24,288 bases of DNA from Fen-455 sp050012675 (GCA_050012675.1 JBEKGS010000045.1:1-24288), one strand, 5' to 3'; numbered from the stretch's first letter, positions 15,309-24,101 are shown. Translations and numbers: made by a program. The notes: generated from the letters alone by a model not told the origin.

Positions 15309-15632
15309 CTATCGGAACTTGGATGACCTCAAGTCGTCCAAGCAGTCCTTTGTGGTGAGATCCGGCAAGGTACGCAGTGCTCGTACTGATTCCTTGTGAC
15401 AACCGCACTTGCAGGCAAACATCTTCACTGTGGTCGTGGTCTTGCCGCCATACACGAAGAACTCATGACCCTCCGCGATCATCTTGCGCACCTTCTTCAT
15501 CTTCCGCAGTTTCGCAGCACGTACGTTCGCGCCCTTCTCCGGGTCAGAGCGCTTTCGCCGGATGGTTCCGACGGCCCGGATGCAATGCCGCCCCTTGCGT
15601 CGCTGCACGCAGATCACTTGGTAAGAGCGCAT
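15309..15632 (-). CDS. Small DUF3892-like protein with a CxCxCH cluster
   Basis: 107 residues, basic (many Lys and Arg), no membrane segment. The layout resembles DUF3892: a short opening strand with ICVQRRKG and HCIRAVG, a helix ending MIAEGHEFFVYGGKTTT, strand VKMF, and the closing LRTLPDLTTKDCLDDL, like the 'LxTxxDxxxxDNLLxLP' end of that domain. Between the last two elements lies CKCGCHKES, an insertion with three cysteines and a histidine that could bind metal. Function is unknown; some DUF3892 genes occur near mobile or phage-like DNA, but none is visible here. Codon use is less G+C-rich than in the neighbours. No clear ribosome site precedes the ATG. Confidence 0.58.
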   Translation of the reverse strand: MRSYQVICVQRRKGRHCIRAVGTIRRKRSDPEKGANVRAAKLRKMKKVRKMIAEGHEFFVYGGKTTTTVKMFACKCGCHKESVRALRTLPDLTTKDCLDDLRSSKFR

Positions 15633-16298
15633 GGTGGAAGCCTACGTCTGTTTCGGAGCGGGCTTGTACCCGGAGACTGTCGTTCCAGGCGGCAAGGCGA
15701 GGTGGCCGATCTCGGAGATGTCAGTCGGCGAGGACGGCCTCATCGGCCGAGCCGCATGGTCTCACCCGGGGCGACAACCGCTATGGATGAGCGAAAGGCG
15801 GTCACGCTGACGATTCATCGTCAGTCGCCGAGAAGTCGTGTTCGTCAACCTGAGGCAACGCCCGCCAGCACAGACGTTTCCCTCTTTGCTCACGTCGACT
15901 ACTCCTACGGTCGTTCGAGCGCGACGTAGCGGTGGACAATGAAAGCCAGTGGAGGTGAGGGTCGGCCTGACAATGCGGTCCGCTCGCAGCACCGCACGAG
16001 GCCCAGATCCGTCGACCGGCAACAAGGGAACTCGGTCCCGGTCCGTGACAGAACAGTGAACACACCTGGACCTCGACCCGACACCCGCGAAGGTGCTCCC
16101 CGTGGGCGTCTTCGCACCCGCTGGGCCGGCCGGTACACCGTCACCGACGCAGTTGCGGCGGGCTGGAGCGCCATGGACATCAGCCTTTCTCATAGCAACG
16201 CCAGAGAACGGCCCCGTTCCCCCAGACCTGTCCTTCACGCGCACGCTGAAGGTGCGCGATGTGGGTAAGTTCTCTCGGTGCGCGCAACTGGAGCCCGA
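15633..16298. other. 666-bp spacer with no supported gene
   Basis: Open frames exist on both strands, but their products look like random G+C-rich translation. The only striking element is a perfect palindrome at 15807-15824, listed separately. The tspO promoter must lie near the right end. Confidence 0.45.
15807..15824. promoter_or_regulatory. Perfect 18-bp palindrome (8-bp arms, 2-bp centre)
   Basis: CTGACGAT-TC-ATCGTCAG is exactly symmetric. Arms this long with a 2-bp centre suit a dimeric regulator better than an RNA hairpin. The nearest genes are the DUF3892-like gene (start 15632) and tspO (start 16299), both some distance away, so the target is unclear. Confidence 0.4.
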
Positions 16299-16772
16299 AT
16301 GACTAGTACCCCTGTACCTGCGCCGATGCGGGCGGCGGCGCTGGCCGTCGGCGGATCGGTGGCTGCTGCCGCGATCGGAGGGATCGGGGCCCGCCGGGCC
16401 CCGGAGGTCTACGGCCGGCTGGTCAAGCCGGCCTGGGCACCGCCGGCCCGCGTGTTCGGGCCGGTCTGGACCGCGCTCTACGCGTCAATGGCCGTGGCCG
16501 CCTATCGCCTGGGCCGGCGCGAGGCGCGGACGGCCGTAGCGCTGCACGCCGCGCAGTTGGCCGCCAACGCGGCCTGGCCGCTGGTTTTCTTCTCGGCCCG
16601 GGACCCGCGTGCGTCGCTCGCCGTCATCGCCGCCCTCGACGTCCTGGTCGCCTGCGAAGTGGCAGCGGCCATTCGAGAGGACGCCGTGGCTGCCGGCCTG
16701 CTCGCCCCGTACCTGGGATGGTGCCTGTTCGCCACCGCCCTCAACGCCGCCGTCAGCAACCCCGCCTCGTGA
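16299..16772 (+). CDS. tspO: TspO/MBR family tryptophan-rich sensory protein
   Basis: A 157-residue integral membrane protein with five hydrophobic segments. Typical TspO motifs are KPAWAPPARVFGPVWTALY (segment 1-2 junction), the AAQLAANAAWPLVFF segment and PYLGWCLFATALNAAVSN near the end. The family binds porphyrins and cholesterol-like ligands and modulates stress or tetrapyrrole metabolism. ATG 16299 is chosen, with GGAG (16290-16293) before it; a GTG seven codons upstream is in frame. It is less Trp-rich than many members. It stands alone, convergent with the UvrA-like gene. Confidence 0.9.
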   Translation: MTSTPVPAPMRAAALAVGGSVAAAAIGGIGARRAPEVYGRLVKPAWAPPARVFGPVWTALYASMAVAAYRLGRREARTAVALHAAQLAANAAWPLVFFSARDPRASLAVIAALDVLVACEVAAAIREDAVAAGLLAPYLGWCLFATALNAAVSNPAS

Positions 16773-16868
16773 AGGCCGCAAGGACGGGACCGCTGGAATC
16801 CGGGAAGAGGGCCGTTTCCGTCCCTGGCCAAAGCCCATCGGGGAATGCCTCGGGGCCTCGTTCGAACT

Positions 16869-16902
16869 GGGCCGCGGGGCGCTCCTCGGTCATGGGCGGC
16901 CC
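16869..16902. terminator. Possible hairpin in the convergent gap after tspO and the uvrA-like gene
   Basis: GGGCCGC (16869-16875) pairs with GCGGCCC (16896-16902) across a 20-nt loop. There is no T-tract. It lies 97 bp past the tspO stop and 29 bp past the UvrA-like stop, so it could serve either transcript. Confidence 0.25.
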
Positions 16903-16930
16903 GTTACGCCGGCGTCTTCGGCGGGTGTGG

Positions 16931-19315
16931 TCAGTTCCCGGCGTAAGCCGCGAGGTGCTCGCCGGTGAGGGTCGAGCGGGCGGCGACGAGATCGGCCGGC
17001 GTGCCCTCGAAGACGATGCGGCCTCCTTCGTGGCCGGCACCGGGACCGAGGTCGATGATCCAGTCCGCGTGCGCCATGACCGCCAGGTGGTGCTCGATGA
17101 CGATCACCGACTTGCCGGAGTCGACGATCCGGTCGAGCAGGGCGAGCAGCCGTTCGACGTCGGCCAGGTGGAGCCCGGTCGTCGGTTCGTCCAGCACGTA
17201 GACGCCGCCCTTCTCACCCATGTGGGTGGCAAGCTTCAGCCGCTGGCGCTCCCCGCTGGACAACGTCGTGAGCGGCTGGCCCAGGCTGAGATAGCCGAGC
17301 CCGACGTCGATGAGCCGCCCGAGTATGGCCTGCGCGCCCGGCGTGTGCGCCGTGGCACCACCGAAGAACGCGGCAGCGTCGTCCACCGACATGGCCAGCA
17401 CCTCGCTGATGTCGCGGCCACCGAGACGGTACTTCAGCACCGACGCCTCAAAACGCTTGCCGTCGCACTCCTCACATGTCGTGGCAACTCCCGCCATCAC
17501 GGCGAGGTCCGTGTAGATGACCCCGATGCCGTTGCAAGTCGGGCAGGCGCCCTCTGAGTTGGCACTGAACAGAGCCGGCTTCACGCCATTCGCGTTCCCG
17601 AAGGCCTTGCGGATCGGGTCGAGCAACGCCGTGTAGGTCGCCGGGTTGCTCCGGCGCGATCCCCGGATCGGGCGCTGGTCGACGGCGACAACCCCATCCC
17701 GGTTGGACACCGACCCGTGGATGAGCGAGCTCTTGCCGGATCCGGCCACGCCGGTCACCACGACGAGCACGCCGAGCGGGATGTCCACGTCGAGGTTCTG
17801 CAGGTTGTGCGTGGTAGCTCCTCGGACCTCGAGAACCCCCGTCGGGCTGCGCACCGTGTCCTTCAGGATGTGACGGTCGTCGAGGTGGCGGCCCGTTACG
17901 GTGCCGCTTCGGCGCAGCTGCTCGACAGTGCCCTCGAAGCAGACGTTCCCGCCGGCCTTGCCGGCGCCGGCGCCGAGGTCGATGACGTGATCGGCGATCT
18001 CGATCGTGTCCGGCTCGTGCTCCACGACGAGCACGGTGTTGCCCTTGTCCCGCAGCCCCAGCAACAGGTCGTTCATTTGCCGGATGTCGTGCGGGTGGAG
18101 CCCAGTGGTCGGCTCGTCGAAGACGTAGGTGACGTCGGTGAGGGCGGAGCCCATCTGGCGGATCATCTTGACGCGCTGCGCCTCGCCGCCCGAGAGCGTT
18201 CCCGAGGCCCTCTCGAGCGAGAGGTAGCCGAGCCCCACCTCGACGAACGAGTCGAGGGTCTGGCACAGCGCGGCGATGAGCGGCGCGACCGACGGCTGGT
18301 CGAGCGAGCGGATCCATCCGGTCAGCTCGCGGACCTCCATCGCGCAGGCCTCGGCGATGTTGATCCCCTTGATCTCGGACGACCGGGCTACGTCGTTGAG
18401 CCGCGTGCCGCCACACTCGGGGCAGGTCGTGAAGGTGACGGCCCGTTCGACGAACGCCCGGATGTGCGGCTGCAACGACTCTTGGTCCTTTGAGAGAAAC
18501 GACCGCTCCAGCTTTGGGATCAACCCTTCGTAGGTGACGTTGACGCCGTTCACCTTCACCCTGGTCGGCTCGTGGTGGAGGAAGTCGTGCAGCTCGGTCC
18601 GCGTGTACTTGCAGATCGGCTTGTCCGGGTCGAGGAAGCCGGCTTCCAGGTACGGCTTCACGGCGAAGAAATTGTCCAGCGTCCAGCCTGGGACGATGAT
18701 CGCCCCTTCGGCGAGCGACTTCGAGTCGTCGAAGAGCTGGGTGAGGTCGATGTCCGAGACGGCGCCACGGCCTTCGCAGCGCGGGCACATGCCGCCCTGG
18801 CGGGTGAAGGTCTTGCGCTGCACCTTGCGGGCGCCACGTTCGACGGTGATGGAGCCGCTCGCCCGTACTGTCGCCATGTTGAAGGAGAAGGCGCTCGGTG
18901 GCCCGATGTGCGGCTTGCCGAGCCGGCTGAACAGGATGCGGAGCATCGCGTTGGCGTCCGTGGCAGTCCCGACGGTTGAGCGTGGGTCGGCGCCCATGCG
19001 CTGCTGGTCGACGATGATCGCCGGCGTCAGCCCGTCGATCACGTCGACGTCGGGCCGCGCCAATGACGCCATGAACCCCTGCACGAAGCTGCTGTAGGTC
19101 TCGTTGATGAGCCGCTGTGACTCCGCCGCGATGGTGTCGAAGACGAGCGAGCTCTTGCCGGAGCCGGAAACCCCGGTGAAGACCGTCAGGCGGCGTTTCG
19201 GGATCGCGACGCTGACGTTCCTCAGGTTGTTCACCCGTGCGCCGTGGACCCGGATCAGGTCGTGGGTATCGGCTGCGTGCGGCGCAGACGACGGGGCGGA
19301 GGTCCTCGGGGCCAT
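16931..19315 (-). CDS. UvrA-like ABC ATPase (class II UvrA / DrrC-type), third gene of an AraC-VOC-UvrA operon
   Basis: 794 residues, against about 940 for canonical UvrA. There are two ABC halves: Walker A GVSGSGKS (48-55) and GVAGSGKS (522-529), signatures LSGGEAQR (374-381) and LSSGERQR (685-692), and Walker B with the EPTTGLH motif near 401 and 710. Zinc-type cysteine pairs sit at 177/180, 298/301 and 591/594 with 614/617. The shortfall is mainly where UvrA carries its UvrB-binding and insertion domains, which marks the class that includes UvrA2 and the daunorubicin-resistance protein DrrC. It likely recognises drug-modified or damaged DNA without handing it to UvrB. The second signature is degenerate (Ser for Gly). 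The start ATG 19315 lies 41 bp after the VOC gene, so co-transcription is likely. Confidence 0.9.
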   Translation of the reverse strand: MAPRTSAPSSAPHAADTHDLIRVHGARVNNLRNVSVAIPKRRLTVFTGVSGSGKSSLVFDTIAAESQRLINETYSSFVQGFMASLARPDVDVIDGLTPAIIVDQQRMGADPRSTVGTATDANAMLRILFSRLGKPHIGPPSAFSFNMATVRASGSITVERGARKVQRKTFTRQGGMCPRCEGRGAVSDIDLTQLFDDSKSLAEGAIIVPGWTLDNFFAVKPYLEAGFLDPDKPICKYTRTELHDFLHHEPTRVKVNGVNVTYEGLIPKLERSFLSKDQESLQPHIRAFVERAVTFTTCPECGGTRLNDVARSSEIKGINIAEACAMEVRELTGWIRSLDQPSVAPLIAALCQTLDSFVEVGLGYLSLERASGTLSGGEAQRVKMIRQMGSALTDVTYVFDEPTTGLHPHDIRQMNDLLLGLRDKGNTVLVVEHEPDTIEIADHVIDLGAGAGKAGGNVCFEGTVEQLRRSGTVTGRHLDDRHILKDTVRSPTGVLEVRGATTHNLQNLDVDIPLGVLVVVTGVAGSGKSSLIHGSVSNRDGVVAVDQRPIRGSRRSNPATYTALLDPIRKAFGNANGVKPALFSANSEGACPTCNGIGVIYTDLAVMAGVATTCEECDGKRFEASVLKYRLGGRDISEVLAMSVDDAAAFFGGATAHTPGAQAILGRLIDVGLGYLSLGQPLTTLSSGERQRLKLATHMGEKGGVYVLDEPTTGLHLADVERLLALLDRIVDSGKSVIVIEHHLAVMAHADWIIDLGPGAGHEGGRIVFEGTPADLVAARSTLTGEHLAAYAGN

Positions 19316-19356
19316 GTTCCTACCGGTCTCCCGCTACGGCGACAGCGTGGGCTCGA

Positions 19357-19755
19357 TCAGGCCTGCGCGATGCGCACGAGGTTGCCGGAGGGATCGCGTA
19401 CGGCGCAGTCCCGGGCGCCCCAGGGGCGGTCCGCCGGCTCTTCGAGGATCTCGGCGCCGGAGGCCCGCACCTGCTCGAAGGTGGCCTCAAGGTCGTCGGA
19501 GCGGAAGATGGCCGCCTGGAGGGAGCCCTGCAGCACGAGGGAGAGGAGGGCATCGCCCTCGGCCTGTGAGCGACCACCGTGCGGCTGGAACAGGACGATG
19601 CCGACGTCTTGACCGGGGGCACCGACGGTGACCCACCGGAAGCCATCGTTCGACACGTCGACTCGGACCTCGAGGCCGAGGGCGTCGCGGTAGAAGCCGA
19701 GAGCGGCGTCGGGGTCCTGGACGGGGATGAACATTGCGGAGACGGTGACTGTCAT
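19357..19755 (-). CDS. VOC-family (glyoxalase/bleomycin resistance-like) protein
   Basis: 132 residues, one vicinal-oxygen-chelate domain built from two beta-alpha-beta-beta-beta units. The first begins VSAMFIPVQDPDAALGFYRDALGLEV (5-30); the second is DDLEATFEQVRASGAEILEEP followed by RDCAVRDPSGNLVRIAQ, with the typical 'D-P-x-G-N' turn. Members are metal-dependent lyases and dioxygenases, or drug-binding resistance proteins. The upstream regulator's stop overlaps this ATG by four bases (19752-19755), so it is translationally coupled to the AraC gene and followed by the UvrA-like gene. That context favours a resistance or detoxification role over central metabolism; the ligand is unknown. Confidence 0.88.
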   Translation of the reverse strand: MTVTVSAMFIPVQDPDAALGFYRDALGLEVRVDVSNDGFRWVTVGAPGQDVGIVLFQPHGGRSQAEGDALLSLVLQGSLQAAIFRSDDLEATFEQVRASGAEILEEPADRPWGARDCAVRDPSGNLVRIAQA

Positions 19756-20270
19756 GCCAGGAAGCGTACGGGCACCGGCCTTTCGATTGCTTCTCCGATC
19801 CTGCTCAGTTCGGAACCGTCAGGCGGCGCGCCCCGGGCAGCTGTGACCGTGGCGGGAGTACGTCGCGGTCGGGTTGCGTACATGCTCACGCAGGACGGGA
19901 CGATCTCGAGATCGCGGTGGTCGCGGGCGCGGTACTGCGACGGGGGCTCGCCGACGATCTCGGTGAAGCGGGAGCTGAACGAGCCGAGCGAGGTGCAGCC
20001 CACGGCGAAACACGTCTCTGTGACCGACATCCCCTGGCGCAGGAACGCCTTGGCCCGCTCGATGCGTCGGGTCATGAGGTAGGAGTAGGGCGTCTCCCCG
20101 TAGGCCGCCCGGAACTTACGCGAGAAGTGAGCCGTCGACATGAGCGCCGTCCGGGCCATGGCGGACACGTCGAGGGGCCGGGCGTACTCGCGGTCCATCA
20201 TGTCCCGAGCCCGGCGCAGGTGCGCGAGGTCGGCCATCTCCTCTGGTGTCACGGCGTCGAGGGTAGCCAC
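19752..20270 (-). CDS. Short AraC-family transcriptional regulator, first gene of the AraC-VOC-UvrA operon
   Basis: 172 residues from the chosen GTG 20270. Nearly all of it is the AraC DNA-binding domain: two helix-turn-helix units (LDVSAMARTALMSTAHFSRK and MSVTETCFAVGCTSLGSFSS) joined by a linker helix (RRIERAKAFLRQG). There is no N-terminal sugar or effector domain. A tail of about 50 residues (PSCVSMYATRP onward) follows; such tails occur in actinobacterial relatives paired with VOC genes. Starts at GTG 20252 or ATG 20237 are also possible. The in-frame extension to 20462 reads as non-coding and overlaps the zwf start region. It probably controls its own operon. How it senses a signal is not visible. 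Confidence 0.82.
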   Translation of the reverse strand: MATLDAVTPEEMADLAHLRRARDMMDREYARPLDVSAMARTALMSTAHFSRKFRAAYGETPYSYLMTRRIERAKAFLRQGMSVTETCFAVGCTSLGSFSSRFTEIVGEPPSQYRARDHRDLEIVPSCVSMYATRPRRTPATVTAARGAPPDGSELSRIGEAIERPVPVRFLA

Positions 20271-20430
20271 CGGCGCCGTTGTGGCCGACCGTTCCGGCTC
20301 GGTCCTGTGCTCGCGAGGACGCCGACGACGAATGTGACTCACCTTGCGTGCGCAACACCGGATGGTGGAGGGCGGCGGAAACTGCGTGCAAGACTCGTGG
20401 CCGCAACGGGACCGGCGATGCTGGGGGGAA

Positions 20431-21852
20431 ATGATGGCCGACAGCGATGAGGGTGTGGGCACGGCCGACGCGTTCGTGTTCTTCGGCGCGACGGGCGATC
20501 TCGCTCACAAGATGATCTTCCCTTCGCTTTACCAGATGGTGAAGCGTGGCACGCTGGACGTCCCCGTGATCGGGGTCGCGTCCTCCAACTGGGATCTCGC
20601 GCAGCTTCGGGATTATGCGCGGGACAGCATCGCGCGGTCCGGCGCGGGCGTCGACGACACCGACGCCCTCGAGCGACTGCTGTCGCTCATGAGCTACGTC
20701 GACGGTGATTACGGCGATCCCAGCACGTTCAAGGCGCTGCAGCGGGCACTCGGCGGTGCCCGCCGCCCGGCGCACTACCTCGCCATTCCGCCTCCGCTGT
20801 TCGCGACGGTGATCGAAGGGCTGAGTGGCGCAGGGCTGACCCACGGCGCACGCGTCATCGTCGAGAAGCCGTTCGGGCGCGATCTCGCCTCGGCTCAGGA
20901 GCTCAACCGCGTACTGCGCAAAGCGTTCCCGGAGCCCGCCATCTTCCGCATCGATCACTTCCTCGGCAAAGAGGAGATCATGAACCTCCTCTACTTCCGT
21001 TTCGCCAACTCCTTCCTCGAACCGATCTGGAACCGCAACTACGTCGCCTCCGTACAGATCACGCTGGCCGAACAGATCGGTGTGCAGGGTCGGGGTGCCT
21101 TCTACGAGACCGCTGGCTGCCTGCGGGATGTCATCGAGAACCATCTGTTCCAGGTCGTCGCGCTGCTGGCAATGGAGCCGCCGGCATACCAGGGCATGGG
21201 CGCTGTGCAGACCGAGAAGCTCAACGTGTTCATGGCGATGCGACCGCTGAGCGCCGACGACGTGGTCCGGGGTCAGTTCACCGGCTATCGCGACGAGGCA
21301 GGCGTGGCGAAGGACTCCGACGTGGAGACCTTCTGCGCCCTGCGACTGTTCATTGACTCGTGGCGCTGGGCGGGCGTTCCCTGGTATCTGCGGTCGGGCA
21401 AGTGCCTGGCCGAGACCGCCGCGGAAGTGATCGTCGAGCTCAAGCCACCGCCGCAGGCGCTGTTCGCCGACTCGGCGCCCGCAGACGGTCGGGCCAACTA
21501 CCTGCGTTTTCGGCTCTCGCCCAACCCGGTGATCGCGCTCGCGGCCCGGGTCAAGCATCAGGGCGAGGAGTTCGTCGGCGATCAGCGTGAGCTCCTGTTG
21601 CTCAACGCGCAGCCGAACGAGGAACAACCCTACGAGCGTCTCCTGGGCGACGCTATTGCGGGTGCCGGGGGACTGTTCACCCGCGAGGAGGCAGTCGAGG
21701 CCGCATGGGCGGTCGTCGATCCCGTTCTGGAAAACCACGGCCGCGCTCATTCGTACAAGCCGGGAAGCTGGGGACCGAAACAAGCGGACGCGCTCATCGG
21801 GCCCCACGGAAGCTGGCACAATCCCGTGCCCGACCCGGCACCGGGACAATGA
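20431..21852 (+). CDS. zwf: Glucose-6-phosphate 1-dehydrogenase
   Basis: A 473-residue enzyme that oxidises glucose-6-phosphate to 6-phosphogluconolactone with NADP+ (or NAD+), the entry to the pentose phosphate route. The nucleotide loop is FFGATGDLAHK (17-27), the family usually having G-A-S-G-D. EKPFGRDL is at 145-152, and the active site RIDHFLGKE is at 173-181 with catalytic H176. WAGVPWYLRSGK later on contributes to substrate binding, and the tail SYKPGSWGP is typical. ATG 20431 is next to GGGGGGAA; a second ATG follows at once. It is divergent from the AraC operon with a 160-bp gap, and followed on the same strand by pgm. Neighbours zwf and pgm meet at glucose-6-phosphate. Confidence 0.94.
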   Translation: MMADSDEGVGTADAFVFFGATGDLAHKMIFPSLYQMVKRGTLDVPVIGVASSNWDLAQLRDYARDSIARSGAGVDDTDALERLLSLMSYVDGDYGDPSTFKALQRALGGARRPAHYLAIPPPLFATVIEGLSGAGLTHGARVIVEKPFGRDLASAQELNRVLRKAFPEPAIFRIDHFLGKEEIMNLLYFRFANSFLEPIWNRNYVASVQITLAEQIGVQGRGAFYETAGCLRDVIENHLFQVVALLAMEPPAYQGMGAVQTEKLNVFMAMRPLSADDVVRGQFTGYRDEAGVAKDSDVETFCALRLFIDSWRWAGVPWYLRSGKCLAETAAEVIVELKPPPQALFADSAPADGRANYLRFRLSPNPVIALAARVKHQGEEFVGDQRELLLLNAQPNEEQPYERLLGDAIAGAGGLFTREEAVEAAWAVVDPVLENHGRAHSYKPGSWGPKQADALIGPHGSWHNPVPDPAPGQ

Positions 21853-22388
21853 CCTGACCTCGTCACGCCTCAACCCCACAGTCGGCCGGGGCTCAGGGTT
21901 GGCGGGGAGGCCTCGCGACAACGCACTTACGACGCGCAGGAACGAACGGCCCGGCTGCAACCCGTCCGCACACGTCCCCGACAAGCGCTCCTGGACGCAG
22001 AAGTGTGACAAACCCGCCGCTGGCGCGGGATCGGACCAGATCACCGCGAGCGACAGCTCTGGCGTTCCGCGGGCGGACAACCTCCCGCCGGGAGGCCGCT
22101 CGTGAATGCCTCTATCACTCTGCCGCTCTCTCCCCTGTTCGACGTCTTCCAGTCCTCGCCGGGGTGACGTCCCCGACGGCCCACCGGCTTGGCGGTGGTC
22201 GGCTTGCGCGACGGCGGCCCGCACGTTGGCGCCTTGGACGGCGGCGCATGCGGCGCCCGCCCGGCCTCGTAGGCATGCGCTGGATGACCGGCACTTCCAG
22301 CGGTAGGTTCGGGTAACTGTCACCGCCGGGGGTAAGCGCGGTGCCTGGGAGCATCGACCCGTCAGGCCAACATCGAGGAGACTTCGCT
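21853..22388. other. 536-bp spacer between zwf and pgm
   Basis: No gene is supported. A small hairpin CCTCCC-GCC-GGGAGG lies at 22081-22095. The end of the spacer holds the pgm ribosome site GAGGAG (22375-22380). The length makes co-transcription of zwf and pgm doubtful. Confidence 0.4.
22375..22380 (+). promoter_or_regulatory. Ribosome binding site deciding a TTG start for pgm
   Basis: GAGGAG lies 8 nt before TTG 22389. The protein then starts (M)PNDSRAGQPA, in register with the MAIHNRAGQPA start of E. coli Pgm. The longer frame from GTG 22341 has no site. Confidence 0.7.
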
Positions 22389-24065
22389 TTGCCCAACGAT
22401 TCCCGTGCCGGACAGCCCGCCGAGCGCTCCGACCTCGTCGACGTCGCTCGTCTCGTCACCGCGTACTACAGCGAGCATCCCGATCCGTCCGTTCCCGCCC
22501 AGCGCGTGTCGTTCGGGACCTCCGGGCACCGAGGGTCGAGCCTGCGGACCAGCTTCAACGACGATCACATCGGGGCGACCACCCAGGCGATCTGCGACTA
22601 CCGGGCCGGGGCCGGTATCGACGGCCCGCTTTTCCTCGCCCGCGACACCCACGCCCTGTCGGAGCCGGCGTGGGTGACCGCGGTGGAAGTGCTGGCCGCT
22701 AACGGAGTGACGGTCCTGGTCGACGCCCGCGACGGGTACACGCCGACGCCAGCCTTGTCCCTCGCAGTTCTGGCCCACAACCGGGCGGCCGGGCACCGGG
22801 GCGGGGTCGCGGACGGGATCGTCATCACCCCATCGCACAATCCGCCATCTGATGGGGGGTTCAAGTACAACCCACCTGACGGCGGTCCGGCCGGCACCGA
22901 GGTCACCTCAGTGATCCAGGATCGGGCCAACGCCCTTCTCGCCGACGGGCTGCGCGGGGTTCACCGGATCCCGATCGCCCGCGCCCGGGCCGCGGCCACC
23001 ACCCACACCTACGACTTCCTCGACGCCTACGTGTCCGACCTCCCCGCGGCCATCGACATGGCGGCCATCGCAGCTGCCGGGGTGCGCATCGGCGCTGACC
23101 CGCTCGGCGGGGCGAGCGTGGCTTACTGGGGCGTCATCGCGGACCGCTACGGCCTGGACCTGACGGTCGTCAACCCCGACGTCGACCCGACATGGCGATT
23201 CATGACCCTCGACTGGGATGGGAAGATCCGCATGGACTGCTCGTCCCCGTACGCGATGGCTTCGCTCATCAAACAGCGTGGCGAGTTCCAGGTCGCGACC
23301 GGCAACGACGCAGACGCCGATCGCCACGGCATTGTCACTCCGGACGACGGGTTGATGGCCCCGAACCAGTACCTCGCCGTGGCGGTCGACTACCTCTTCG
23401 GTCACCGCCCCGGATGGCCGGCCGGTGCCGCTGTCGGCAAGACGCTCGTGTCGTCGAGCATGATCGACCGGGTCGCCGAGGGCCTCGGCCGCCGCCTCAT
23501 CGAGGTCCCCGTCGGGTTCAAGTGGTTCGTGCCCCGCTTGCTCGACGGGACGATCGGATTTGGCGGGGAGGAGAGCGCCGGGGCGTCGTTCCTGCGCCGC
23601 GACGGCTCGGTGTGGACGACCGACAAGGACGGCATCCTGTTGTGCCTGCTCGCGTCGGAGATGATTGCGGCAACAGGGAGCACGCCGAGTGAGCGCTACC
23701 GGGCCCTCACCGACCGCTTCGGCAGCCCCGCTTATGCCCGCGTCGACGCGCCCGCGACCCGGGAGGAAAAGGCGGTGCTCGCCCAGCTGCGCCCTGAGCA
23801 GGTGACCGCCACCGAACTCGCCGGCGAGCCCATTACTGCCAAGCTGACCACGGCCCCGGGCAACGGTGCCCCCATCGGCGGGCTCAAGGTGACGACCGCT
23901 TCCGGCTGGTTCGCGGCCCGTCCTTCGGGGACCGAGGACGTGTACAAGATCTACGCCGAGTCGTTCCAGGGGGCCGACCACCTGGTCCGTATCCAAGACG
24001 AGGCCCGCCGCGTCGTCGCCGACGCCCTCGGTGGGGCCTCCGTTCCAACCCCCCGGCACGACTAG
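22389..24065 (+). CDS. pgm: Phosphoglucomutase, alpha-D-glucose-phosphate specific
   Basis: 558 residues against 546 in E. coli, to which it is similar throughout. It interconverts glucose-1-P and glucose-6-P. FGTSGHRGS is at 42-50, the phosphoserine loop TPSHNPP at 147-153 with S149, and the metal loop NDADADRHG at 306-314 (D307, D309, D311). The sugar-binding GFGGEESAG is at 390-398 and the phosphate-binding RPSGTEDVYK at 511-520. All catalytic parts are intact. The TTG start follows a good ribosome site. The next gene, convergent and only 36 bp away, appears to be an alpha-glucan phosphorylase, whose product glucose-1-P is this enzyme's substrate; zwf upstream uses the other product. Confidence 0.96.
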   Translation: MPNDSRAGQPAERSDLVDVARLVTAYYSEHPDPSVPAQRVSFGTSGHRGSSLRTSFNDDHIGATTQAICDYRAGAGIDGPLFLARDTHALSEPAWVTAVEVLAANGVTVLVDARDGYTPTPALSLAVLAHNRAAGHRGGVADGIVITPSHNPPSDGGFKYNPPDGGPAGTEVTSVIQDRANALLADGLRGVHRIPIARARAAATTHTYDFLDAYVSDLPAAIDMAAIAAAGVRIGADPLGGASVAYWGVIADRYGLDLTVVNPDVDPTWRFMTLDWDGKIRMDCSSPYAMASLIKQRGEFQVATGNDADADRHGIVTPDDGLMAPNQYLAVAVDYLFGHRPGWPAGAAVGKTLVSSSMIDRVAEGLGRRLIEVPVGFKWFVPRLLDGTIGFGGEESAGASFLRRDGSVWTTDKDGILLCLLASEMIAATGSTPSERYRALTDRFGSPAYARVDAPATREEKAVLAQLRPEQVTATELAGEPITAKLTTAPGNGAPIGGLKVTTASGWFAARPSGTEDVYKIYAESFQGADHLVRIQDEARRVVADALGGASVPTPRHD

Positions 24066-24101
24066 CGCCGCCGTCCAGCTGCGCCGGCGCCGCGGGTTGG
24101 C

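Noticed and set aside
15396..15929. Plus-strand frame of 177 codons opposite the DUF3892-like gene
   Set aside because: The minus-strand product matches a domain layout; this one does not.
15762..16244. Minus-strand frame of 160 codons in the gap before tspO
   Set aside because: No motif, biased composition and no ribosome site.
20116..22323. Minus-strand open frame of 735 codons across zwf
   Set aside because: Antisense shadow of zwf; the product has no recognisable motif.
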